Below are positions 1 through 7,847 of a stretch of 64,000 bases of DNA, piece after piece. The DNA lies in the NCBI RefSeq assembly GCF_003324565.1, contig NZ_QOLA01000011.1:1-64000 (forward strand), in the 5' to 3' direction. Position 1 is the stretch's first letter. Each line of letters starts with the position of its first letter. Position numbers and translations under genes: made by a program. The DNA is from Streptomyces sp. SDr-06 (GTDB lineage: Bacteria; Actinomycetota; Actinomycetes; Streptomycetales; Streptomycetaceae). Below the pieces are notes generated by a model that was not told the DNA's origin, ran no database searches, and saw only the letters and a list, made by a program, of their open reading frames with translations.

Positions 1-310
1 CGGGCACGAGCCCCGGGAACTTTCGCCCGGCCCGACCCCGCAGGGACGCCGGGCCCGCAGCCGCGAGACGCCGACCCACCCACCCGCAGGCGACCGAGGC
101 CCCACCCACAACCCCCCGCAGGGGTGCCGGGGGGGCGCAGCCCCCGCTCGGGGAGAGCGGGCACGAGCCCCGGGAACTTTCGCCCGGCCCGACCCCGCAG
201 GGACGCCGGGCCCGCAGCCGCGAGACGCCGACCCACCCACCCGCAGGCGACCGAGGCCCCACCCACAACCCCCCGCAGGGGTGCAGGGGGCGCAGCCCCC
301 GCTCGGGGGG
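1..310. repeat. Tandem duplication, 157-bp period
   Basis: A segment beginning CGGGCACGAGCCCCGGGAAC occurs at 1 and again at 158. The copies are identical over the first 127 bases (1-127 against 158-284) and diverge slightly in the GGGGGCGCAGCCCCC hairpin that ends each unit. The array may extend left of the window. The rest of the gap to aspS (to 443) is GC-rich with short GGGGCGGAGCCCC-type hairpins and no credible gene; the long open frames here are high-GC artefacts. Confidence 0.85.
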
Positions 311-443
311 CGGGGCGGAGCCCCGGGAAACGGCCTTCCCTTTCACCCCCGACCCCCGGAGGGTCTCGGGAAGGGGCGGGGTGGGGAAACGAACCAACCC
401 CCCAGGCCATCAGGCCCAGGGGGTTGGAAAGGGGCGCGGCCCC

Positions 444-2210
444 TTACTTGTCGGCGACCGGCTTGCGCAGGGCGATGTTCAGCTCGCGCAGCCGGGACTC
501 GTCCAGCTCCGAGGGCGCCCCCATCATCAGGTCCTGCGCGTTGCCGTTCAGCGGGAACGCGATGGTCTCCCGGATGTTCGGCTCGTCCGCGAGCAGCATC
601 ACGATGCGGTCGACGCCCGGCGCGATGCCACCGTGCGGCGGCGCCCCGAGCCGGAACGCCTTCAGCATGCCGCCGAACTCCCGCTCCACGGTCTCCCGGT
701 CGTACCCCGCGACCTCGAACGCCTTGAACATGATCTCGGGCTCGTGGTTGCGGATCGCGCCCGAGGACAGCTCGATGCCGTTGCAGACGATGTCGTACTG
801 CCAGCCGAGGACGTCCAGCGGGTCCTGGGTCTCCAGGGCCTCCAGACCGCCCTGCGGCATGGAGAACGGGTTGTGCGAGAAGTCGATCTTCCCGGTCTCC
901 TCGTCCTTCTCGTACATCGGGAAGTCGACGATCCAGCAGAACCGGAACACGCCCTCCTCGAAGTGCCCGGCCCGCTTCGCGGCCTCGACCCGCACACCCG
1001 ACATGATCTTGGAGACCTCGTCGAACTCGCCCGCGCCGAAGAACACCGCGTGCCCGGGGACGAGGCCGAGGCGCTCGGTGAGCACCTTGACGTTCTCGTC
1101 GGTGAGGAACTTCGCGATCGGGCCGGACAGCGAACCGTCCTCGCCGACCCGCACCCAGGCCAGGCCCTGCGCGCCGAGCGAGACGGCGTACTCGCCGAGC
1201 CCGTCGAAGAACTTCCGGGACTGCGAAGCCACGTCCGGCACCGGAAGCGCGCGCACGTGCTTGCCCGCGAACGCCTTGAACTCCGAGCCCGCGAACACGT
1301 CGGTGATGTCGGCGAGTTCGAGCTTGGCGCGCAGGTCGGGCTTGTCGTTGCCGTACTTCAGCATCGACTCGCGGAACGGGATGCGCGGGAAGGGGCTGGT
1401 GACCTCGCGGCCGCCGCCGAACTCCGTGAACAGCTCCGTCATCAGCTTCTCGATGGGCTGGAAGACGTCCTCCTGCTCGACGAAGCTCATCTCGACGTCG
1501 AGCTGGTAGAACTCGCCCGGCGAGCGGTCGGCGCGGGCGTCCTCGTCGCGGAAGCAGGGGGCGATCTGGAAGTACCGGTCGAAGCCGGAGATCATCAGCA
1601 GCTGCTTGAACTGCTGCGGGGCCTGCGGCAGCGCGTAGAACTTGCCCGGGTTCAGCCGGGACGGCACCACGAAGTCGCGCGCGCCCTCGGGGGAGGTCGC
1701 CGCCAGGATCGGGGTGGCCATCTCGTTGAAGCCCAGCGCGACCATCTTCGAGCGGATGGAGGCGATCACGGCGCTGCGCAGCATGATGTTGCGGTGCATG
1801 CGCTCGCGGCGCAGGTCGAGGAAGCGGTACTCCAGGCGCCGCTCCTCGTTGACGCCGTCCTCGGCGTTGATCGTGAACGGCAGCGGGTTCGCGGCGCCGA
1901 GCACCTCGACCTCGCCGACCTCGATCTCGATCTCGCCGGTCGCCAGCTCACCGTTCACGTTCTCGGCGCCGCGCGAGACGACCTTGCCGTCGACGCGTAC
2001 GACGGTCTCCTTGGACAGCTTGTCCAAGGCCTCGGCGCCGGCCGTGCCGGGCCGGGCGACCAGCTGGGTGATGCCGTAGTGGTCCCGCAGGTCGATGAAG
2101 AGAATGCCGCCCAGGTCTCGGCGATTGTGCAGCCAGCCGCTCAGCCGGACGTCGCTGCCGACGTCGGAGGCGCGGAGCTCGCCGCAGGTGTGGGACCGGT
2201 ACCGGTGCAT
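444..2210 (-). CDS. aspS: Aspartyl-tRNA synthetase
   Basis: Cytoplasmic class IIb synthetase that charges tRNA-Asp, and in actinobacteria probably also tRNA-Asn for GatCAB amidation (family knowledge). The 588 residues match the long bacterial type: N-terminal OB-fold anticodon domain with SGWLHNRRDLGGILFIDLRD (about 24-43), catalytic core with motif 2 around CFRDEDARADRSPGEFYQ (about residue 220), a GAD insertion (about 300-410), and motif 3 GGIAPGVDRIVML near 547. The ATG start gives the usual MHRYRSHTCGEL N-terminus. It stands alone, divergent from the phosphatase gene at 2351, with a 140-bp shared upstream gap. Confidence 0.97.
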   Translation of the reverse strand: MHRYRSHTCGELRASDVGSDVRLSGWLHNRRDLGGILFIDLRDHYGITQLVARPGTAGAEALDKLSKETVVRVDGKVVSRGAENVNGELATGEIEIEVGEVEVLGAANPLPFTINAEDGVNEERRLEYRFLDLRRERMHRNIMLRSAVIASIRSKMVALGFNEMATPILAATSPEGARDFVVPSRLNPGKFYALPQAPQQFKQLLMISGFDRYFQIAPCFRDEDARADRSPGEFYQLDVEMSFVEQEDVFQPIEKLMTELFTEFGGGREVTSPFPRIPFRESMLKYGNDKPDLRAKLELADITDVFAGSEFKAFAGKHVRALPVPDVASQSRKFFDGLGEYAVSLGAQGLAWVRVGEDGSLSGPIAKFLTDENVKVLTERLGLVPGHAVFFGAGEFDEVSKIMSGVRVEAAKRAGHFEEGVFRFCWIVDFPMYEKDEETGKIDFSHNPFSMPQGGLEALETQDPLDVLGWQYDIVCNGIELSSGAIRNHEPEIMFKAFEVAGYDRETVEREFGGMLKAFRLGAPPHGGIAPGVDRIVMLLADEPNIRETIAFPLNGNAQDLMMGAPSELDESRLRELNIALRKPVADK

Positions 2211-2350
2211 CGTTCATCCAATTCTTCGCGAACCGTGGCCGCGACTACTTCGCGAGATTCTTCGCGAGACAGGCGGGAATCAACCAGTCCAGGTTACCGC
2301 CCGGTCCCGGGGCCCCTTCTCGGTGGCGGCCGGTCCTGGGATCTTCTTAA

Positions 2351-4534
2351 ATGGGGTCAATGCGCACCGAGGACGTCCTGGCAGCGATCGCGACCGGCTT
2401 GTGGCGCTGGGACAACGGATCCGGGACGGTCACCCTCGACGCGGAGGCCGCCCGCCTCCTCGGCCTGCCCGCGCAGCCGGCCACCCTCACCGAGTCGGCC
2501 GTGCGGTCGCGTTTCCACCCCGTCGACTGGAACGAGGTCGACGGCATCGTGCACCTCGCCCTCGCCGAGGGCACCCTGGCCGAGGCCCGGCTGCGGATCA
2601 TGGACGAGAACGGCCGGGTCCTGCGCACCGTACGCAGCCGTTCCAAACCCATGGTCAGCGACGGGGACTACCTGCTGATCGGCACCATCCAGGAGGTCGC
2701 CGAGCCGCAGCCCGGCACCACCGCCGCCCACCCCTCGATCACCGGCGACTGGCGGCGCTCGCGCGAGGCGTTCCTGCTCGACGCGGGCCGCGCGCTGGCC
2801 GAGGCCCGCTCCACCTCCGAGGTGCTCCGGGTCGCCGCCTCGCTCTCCATGCCGGGCTTCTCACCGGACGGCCTCGCGGTGTTCGGGGTGGCCGGCGAGC
2901 GGCTGACGATCATCGGGCACCACGGGCACAACCCCGGCGACGACGGCCCGTTCACGTACATGGCGCTCGACACCGACTACCCGGCCGCCGACGTCGTGCG
3001 CAACGGGCGGGCGATCTATCTGCCGACACCGCAGGAGTACCGGCGCCGCTTCCCCGCCACCTGGCCACTGGCCCAGCGCTTCGACCGCCAGTCGTGGGCG
3101 TTCGTGCCGCTCATCGTCGCCGGGCGGACCATCGGCGCCTGGATGGCGGCGTTCAAGCACCCCGTCGCCTTCACCCCCGACGAGCGTTCGGTCCTCACCA
3201 CGGTCGCCCGCATGCTGGCGCAGGCCCTGGCCAGGGCGGGCGAGGCGGAGAACGAACGCGAGCTCTCGCTCGGCCTCCAGCGCGCGATGATGCCCACGCT
3301 CGGCCCCGAGATCCCCGGCATGACGATCGCCGCCCGCTACGTGCCGACCGGCGGCGGCCTCCAGGTCGGCGGCGACTGGTACGACATGATCCCGCTGCCC
3401 GGCGGCACCTCCCTCACGGGGTCCGGCGCGGGCAGGTTCGCGCTGGTCATCGGCGACGTCCAGGGCCACGACGTGCGGGCGGCCGGCCTCATGGGCCAGT
3501 TGCGCATCGCGCTGCGGGCCTACGCGAGCGAGGGCCACAGCCCCGACGCGGTCCTCTCCCGCGCCTCCCGCTTCCTGTACGGGATCACCGAGTCGTACGG
3601 GGTGCCCGACCCCTACGGCGACGGGTACGAGGACTACGCCCCGCGCTTCGCCACCTGCCTCTACATCGAGGTCGACCCGGCCACCGGCACCCTCGACATC
3701 GCGCGGGCCGGCCACCCCGACCCGGTCATCCGCACCGCCGACGGCACCGCCCTGATCCGCCCCACCGCGGGCGGCCTGCCACTCGGCATCGAGGCGGACT
3801 CCGACTACCCGACCACCCGGCTCGTCCTCGACCCCGACGAGACGATCATGCTCTGCACGGACGGGCTGATCGAGACCGGCGGCCACGACATGGCCAGCGG
3901 CTGGGCCCGGCTCCGGCCGGTCCTGGAGAAGCACACCGGCGCCAGTCTGGAGCAGCTCGCCGACGAACTGGTCCAGGCCGTGCACGGCCCCTCCTCCCAC
4001 CACACCACGGGCCCGCTGGTCGACCGCCGCGAGGACGACATCGCGCTCCTGCTGCTGCGCCGCAACGACGTCGCGGCCCAGGCCGGTGCCGCCCCGCCCG
4101 ACGTGGTCCGCCGCACCGCGCTGACCGTCGCCCAGGCCGAACCCGAGCGGATCGCGGGGGCCCGCAGGCAACTGCGCGAGCTGCTGCACGACTGGGCGGA
4201 CGAGGAGCAGGTCGACTCGGCGGTCCTGATGATCTCCGAGATGATCACCAACGTCCTGGTCCACACCGACGGCGACGCGCTGCTGGTGGCGGAGGCGAGG
4301 GGCCCGCTCGGCACCCGTCGGCTGCGCGTCGAGGTGGCCGACGCGAGCGACGAACTGCCGCACCGGCGCCGCCCCGGCGAGATGGCCTCCAGCGGCCGCG
4401 GCCTGATCCTGATGGAGATGCTCGCGGACGCGTGGGGGGTGGACCCGAGGGGCGACGGCAAGTCGATCTGGTTCGAGCTCTACGAGACGGGCGGAGCCGG
4501 CGGGCCGGACGCCGCCGAGCCGTCCTCGGAGTAG
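2351..4534 (+). CDS. PAS-GAF-SpoIIE phosphatase with ATPase domain
   Basis: 727-residue PP2C-type phosphatase of the Streptomyces multidomain signalling class. In order: PAS-like sensor (about 5-118), GAF (about 140-295), SpoIIE phosphatase (about 315-570) with metal-binding motifs GGDWYD (340-345), GDVQGH (368-373) and CTDGL (502-506), then a HATPase_c anti-sigma-like domain (about 590-715) with SEMITNVLVHTDGD. Such proteins usually act on anti-sigma-factor antagonists in partner-switching pathways; no sigma or antagonist gene is adjacent. An in-frame ATG nine bases downstream (2360) is an alternative start; neither has a strong ribosome site. Its 3' end overlaps the convergent permease gene by 55 bp. 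Confidence 0.9.
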   Translation: MGSMRTEDVLAAIATGLWRWDNGSGTVTLDAEAARLLGLPAQPATLTESAVRSRFHPVDWNEVDGIVHLALAEGTLAEARLRIMDENGRVLRTVRSRSKPMVSDGDYLLIGTIQEVAEPQPGTTAAHPSITGDWRRSREAFLLDAGRALAEARSTSEVLRVAASLSMPGFSPDGLAVFGVAGERLTIIGHHGHNPGDDGPFTYMALDTDYPAADVVRNGRAIYLPTPQEYRRRFPATWPLAQRFDRQSWAFVPLIVAGRTIGAWMAAFKHPVAFTPDERSVLTTVARMLAQALARAGEAENERELSLGLQRAMMPTLGPEIPGMTIAARYVPTGGGLQVGGDWYDMIPLPGGTSLTGSGAGRFALVIGDVQGHDVRAAGLMGQLRIALRAYASEGHSPDAVLSRASRFLYGITESYGVPDPYGDGYEDYAPRFATCLYIEVDPATGTLDIARAGHPDPVIRTADGTALIRPTAGGLPLGIEADSDYPTTRLVLDPDETIMLCTDGLIETGGHDMASGWARLRPVLEKHTGASLEQLADELVQAVHGPSSHHTTGPLVDRREDDIALLLLRRNDVAAQAGAAPPDVVRRTALTVAQAEPERIAGARRQLRELLHDWADEEQVDSAVLMISEMITNVLVHTDGDALLVAEARGPLGTRRLRVEVADASDELPHRRRPGEMASSGRGLILMEMLADAWGVDPRGDGKSIWFELYETGGAGGPDAAEPSSE

Positions 4535-5559
4535 CGCGTCCGCAGCTCGCCGAGGACGGCGAAGCCCGCCGCCGCGACCGGCACCGCGAGCAGCATCCCG
4601 ATCAGCCCCGCGACGCTCGCGCCCGCGGTCAGCGCCACCATGATCATCGCGGGGTGCATCTGGACGGTGCGGCTCTGGATGACGGGCTGGAGGATGTGCC
4701 CCTCCAGTTGCTGTACGGCGAGTACGACCCCGAGGGTCCACAGGGCGGTGCCGAACCCGCGGTCGGCCAGCGCCACGAGCACGGCGACGGCCCCGGAGAC
4801 GAAGGCGCCGAGGTAGGGGATGTACGCCCCGATGAACACCAGCGCGCCGAGCCCGATGGCCCCGGGCACGCGAAGGACGAGCAGCCCGACGGTGATGCAG
4901 ATGGCATCGATGAAGGCGATGAGAGTGGTCCCCCGCATGAACCCCTCGACCGCCTCGAAGGCCCGGCGCGCCATGGCCTCGACGGTGTCGCCGGTGCCGC
5001 GCGGGGCCAGCGAGTGGGCGAGGCCCACGGCCCGGTCGGAGTCCTTGAGGAAGAAGAAGGTGAGAAGGAGCGCGAGCACGCTGGTGGCGAGGAGCGAGCC
5101 GAGCAGGCTGAGCCCTTCGAGCACCCCGCTGGCCGCGCCCGCCCCGAACCTGGACAGCAGCCGCTTGGCGTTGTCGGCGAGGTTGGTGACCCCGCCCCCG
5201 CCGGCCGCCCCGACGTGGTCGGCCACCCACTGCCCGGCCTGCTTGAGCGAGGCCACGATCTGGTCCCCGGTGTCGATGAGCGCGGTGACGACGACGTATC
5301 CGGCGCCGCCGACCACGGCGACGAGCGCGACGCAGGTCAGCGCGGCGGCGATGGACCGCCGGACTCCGACGCGGATCAGCCACCGGTGCACGGGGCCGAG
5401 GAGCGCGGTCCCGAGGAGCGCGAGCAGCACGGGGGTGACGGCGGTCTTGAACACGACGCAGAGCCAGACTCCGACGCCGACGACCCCGGCGACGAGCAGC
5501 ACGAGGGCACACCACGCGCCGATCCGCCGGGCGGTGTCGGGAAGCAACGTGCCGTCCAT
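4480..5559 (-). CDS. AI-2E family transporter (PerM/TqsA-like)
   Basis: 359-residue polytopic membrane protein. Hydrophobic helices begin at residue 13 (VLLVAGVVGVGVWLCVVF); a central soluble-looking stretch is followed by SVLALLLTFFFLKDSDRAVG and a C-terminal helical block containing IGLGALVFIGAYIPYLGAFVSG, the typical AI-2E/UPF0118 signature. Family members are proposed exporters of small molecules or cations; the substrate here is unknown and the autoinducer name should not be read as function. The last 55 bp overlap antisense with the end of the phosphatase gene. Confidence 0.88.
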   Translation of the reverse strand: MDGTLLPDTARRIGAWCALVLLVAGVVGVGVWLCVVFKTAVTPVLLALLGTALLGPVHRWLIRVGVRRSIAAALTCVALVAVVGGAGYVVVTALIDTGDQIVASLKQAGQWVADHVGAAGGGGVTNLADNAKRLLSRFGAGAASGVLEGLSLLGSLLATSVLALLLTFFFLKDSDRAVGLAHSLAPRGTGDTVEAMARRAFEAVEGFMRGTTLIAFIDAICITVGLLVLRVPGAIGLGALVFIGAYIPYLGAFVSGAVAVLVALADRGFGTALWTLGVVLAVQQLEGHILQPVIQSRTVQMHPAMIMVALTAGASVAGLIGMLLAVPVAAAGFAVLGELRTRYSEDGSAASGPPAPPVS

Positions 5560-6120
5560 CCCGCCAGCGGACCACGGCGCGGGGGGCCGCGCCTCAGGTA
5601 CGGGCCCACACGGGTGACGCCCCGTCAGCTCCTCGACTCCCGCCGGCGCGCGGGGCCTCCGGGGGAGAGTTCAACGGCTGCGGACCGTGCGTGGCCGCTC
5701 GCGCAGTTCCCCGCGCCCCTGGCAGGGTCGATGCTGGCCAGCACCGGGCGCCTCAGCCCGTCCGGCAATTGAGGACGAGCGCCGTCCAGGCGCGAACGGG
5801 GGCGCGGGGGCAGAGCCCCCGCAGGGGGTGCAGGGGGCGAAGCCCCCGGCGGGGTCCGAGGGGCGGAGCCCCTCAGGGGGTCTGGGGCGCAGCCCCAGGG
5901 CTCAGCTCATCCAACCCCGCGCAACGGGTGGGCGGGTGGGCAAACCCCCCGGGGGCCCGGGGGCGGAGCCCCCGGCGGGGTTCGAGGGGCGGAGCCCCTC
6001 AGGGGGTCTGGGGCGCAGCCCCAGGGGCGGAACCAACCAACCCGTTGCACGGGCGGGCGGGTGGGCAAACCCCCCGGGGTCTGGGGCAGAGCCCCAGGGA
6101 GGCGGACACACTGGGCCAGG
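5560..6120. repeat. Composite GC-rich intergenic repeat (copy A)
   Basis: Gene-free 561 bp. From about 5669 it carries a composite element: a segment with CTCGCGCAGTTCCCCGCGCC (5697-5716), then CTCAGCCCGTC (5752-5762) joined by five bases to ATTGAGGACGAGCGCC, then two rounds of GGGGCGGAGCCCC-type mini-hairpins with a CAACGGGTGGGCGGGTGGGC linker up to about 6118. The same order recurs at 9956-10540. It resembles dispersed Streptomyces intergenic repeats. Open frames across it are artefacts. Confidence 0.8.
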
Positions 6121-7077
6121 TCACATGCCGTGCACCGCCGGGACCGACCCGAGCCGCCCCTTCTGGAAGTCCTCGAAGGCCTGCTCAAGCTCCGCCCGCG
6201 TATTCATCACGAACGGCCCGTAGTGCGCCATCGGCTCACGGATCGGCTGCCCACCGAGCAGCACGACCTCCAGGTCCGGCGCGTTGGAGTCCTGCTTCTC
6301 GTCCGCGCGGACGGTCAGCGAACCGCCCTCGCCGAACACCGCGGTCTGCCCCATGTGCACGGGCCGCCGCTCCGCGCCGACCGAGCCGCGCCCGGCCAGC
6401 ACGTACGCGAGCCCGTTGAAGTCCTCCCGCCACGGCAGCGTGACGGAAGCACCCGGCCGCAGCGTGGCGTGCACCATCGTGATCGGGGTGTGCGTGATCC
6501 CGGGGCCGTCGTGGCCGTCGAGCGAACCCGCGATGACCCGCATCAGCGCACCCCCGTCGGGCGAGGTGAGCAGCTGGACGGAACCGCTGCGGATGTCCTG
6601 GTAGCGCGGGGCCATCATCTTGTCCCGGGCCGGCAGGTTCACCCAGAGCTGGAGCCCGTGGAAGAGCCCGCCCGACATGACCAGCTGCTCCGGCGGCGCC
6701 TCGATGTGGAGCAGACCGGACCCGGCCGTCATCCACTGGGTGTCGCCGTTGGTGATCGTGCCGCCACCACCGTTGGAGTCCTGGTGGTCGAAGATCCCGT
6801 CGATGATGTACGTGACGGTCTCGAAGCCGCGGTGCGGGTGCCACGGGGTGCCCTTGGGCTCGCCCGGCGCGTACTCCACCTCACCCATCTGGTCCATCAT
6901 GATGAACGGGTCGAGGTACTTGTAGTTGATCCCGGCGAACGCGCGGCGCACCGGGAATCCCTCCCCCTCGAACCCCTGCGGAGCAGTGGTCACGGCAAGG
7001 ACGGGACGGGCCGCGACACCCTCCGGCGCGGCTACACGCGGCAGGGTCAACGGGTTTTCGACGGTCACAGCAGGCAT
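6121..7077 (-). CDS. Pirin family protein
   Basis: 318-residue bicupin. The N-terminal cupin carries the metal-site signature WHPHRGFETVTYIIDG and later HIEAPPEQ; the second cupin follows (DFNGLAYVLAGRGSVG) and a pirin C-terminal domain ends FVMNTRAELEQAFEDFQKGR. Bacterial pirins are metal-binding cupins with varied roles, some with quercetinase activity; the substrate cannot be inferred. The open frame extends 40 codons further upstream, but the ATG at 7077 giving MPAVTVENPL has AAGGAGGGC at good spacing and is preferred. Confidence 0.92.
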   Translation of the reverse strand: MPAVTVENPLTLPRVAAPEGVAARPVLAVTTAPQGFEGEGFPVRRAFAGINYKYLDPFIMMDQMGEVEYAPGEPKGTPWHPHRGFETVTYIIDGIFDHQDSNGGGGTITNGDTQWMTAGSGLLHIEAPPEQLVMSGGLFHGLQLWVNLPARDKMMAPRYQDIRSGSVQLLTSPDGGALMRVIAGSLDGHDGPGITHTPITMVHATLRPGASVTLPWREDFNGLAYVLAGRGSVGAERRPVHMGQTAVFGEGGSLTVRADEKQDSNAPDLEVVLLGGQPIREPMAHYGPFVMNTRAELEQAFEDFQKGRLGSVPAVHGM

Positions 7078-7237
7078 GGGACGGCCCTCCTTGCGGGGAT
7101 GCTCTACGTTCAAAGTAGTTGAATGGTGAACATCCTGCAAGGCGTCCCCATTCCCGCCCCCTCCGCGCCCGTCCCGGAACGCACTTCGGGCCCGCACCCC
7201 CGAGGGGTACGGGCCCGATGAACAGCCGGTTCCGCGG

Positions 7238-7708
7238 CTATCCGTACATCCGCCGCATGGCGAAGTCGACCATCTGCTCCACGGCCTTCGCGTCGAAGAC
7301 CATCCGGTGGTCGCCCTCCATGTCGAGCACGAAGCCGTACCCGGTGGGCAGGAGGTCGATCACCTCGGCGCCGGTGATGACGAAGTACTTGGACTCCTTG
7401 CCCGCGTACCGGCGCAGCTCCTTGAGCGAGGTGAACATCGGGATGACCGGCTGCTGGGTGTTGTGCAGCGCCAGGAACCCCGGGTTGTCGCCGCGCGGGC
7501 AGTACACCCGGGCACCCGCGAAGATCTGCTGGAAGTCCTCGGCCGAGAGCGTCCCGGTCGTGAACGCCCGCACCGCGTCGGCGAGGGAGGGAGGCGACGG
7601 CTCGGGGTACAGCGGCTGCTCCCCGTACCCGCCCTGCATCTGCTGCTGAGGCGGGGCGTACTGCTGCTGTGCGCCAGGGCCGCCTGCGTGCTGGTCGTAG
7701 CCGTACAT
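7238..7708 (-). CDS. SseB family protein
   Basis: 156 residues. A Gln/Pro/Gly-rich N-terminus (about 1-40, QQQYAPPQQQMQGGYG) precedes an SseB N-terminal-type domain (about 42-150) with FLALHNTQQPVIPMFTSLKELRRY and GYGFVLDMEGDHRMVF. Family members in actinobacteria are uncharacterised cytoplasmic proteins; the name comes from enhanced serine sensitivity in E. coli. It stands alone, divergent from the acyl-CoA dehydrogenase at 7848. No strong ribosome site is visible upstream of the ATG. Confidence 0.8.
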   Translation of the reverse strand: MYGYDQHAGGPGAQQQYAPPQQQMQGGYGEQPLYPEPSPPSLADAVRAFTTGTLSAEDFQQIFAGARVYCPRGDNPGFLALHNTQQPVIPMFTSLKELRRYAGKESKYFVITGAEVIDLLPTGYGFVLDMEGDHRMVFDAKAVEQMVDFAMRRMYG

Positions 7709-7774
7709 GGGGCTCAGCGTAGTGGGCCGCGATTAGAGCCGCGTCACAGTTGTCCCACTAGGGGTTGCGTCTTA

Positions 7775-7813
7775 TTACCCACGGGTAGCATCATCGTAGC
7801 TACTTGCTGGTAA
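7775..7813. promoter_or_regulatory. Paired operator-like palindromes upstream of acyl-CoA dehydrogenase
   Basis: TTACCCACGGGTAG (7775-7788) and CTACTTGCTGGTAA (7800-7813) are inverted versions of one pattern, TTACCNNCNNGTAG, with centres about 25 bp apart. They lie 35-73 bp before the start codon, and a TAGCAT (-10-like) hexamer overlaps the first. The arrangement suits a dimeric TetR-type repressor of fatty-acid catabolism; the regulator is unknown. Confidence 0.5.
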
Positions 7814-7847
7814 AGATGTAACCGACCCTGTTTACGGAGCCGTCGCC

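Noticed and set aside
381..2678. Long open frame opposite aspS
   Set aside because: Antisense shadow of aspS, with no domain and no start signal.
4480..5559. Quorum-sensing autoinducer exporter
   Set aside because: The AI-2E family name reflects one E. coli member; nothing here supports autoinducer transport.
2095..5772. Very long plus-strand open frame (over 1200 codons)
   Set aside because: It crosses aspS, the phosphatase and the permease genes; its composition (Arg, Pro, Gly, Ala) is a typical shadow frame of high-GC genes.
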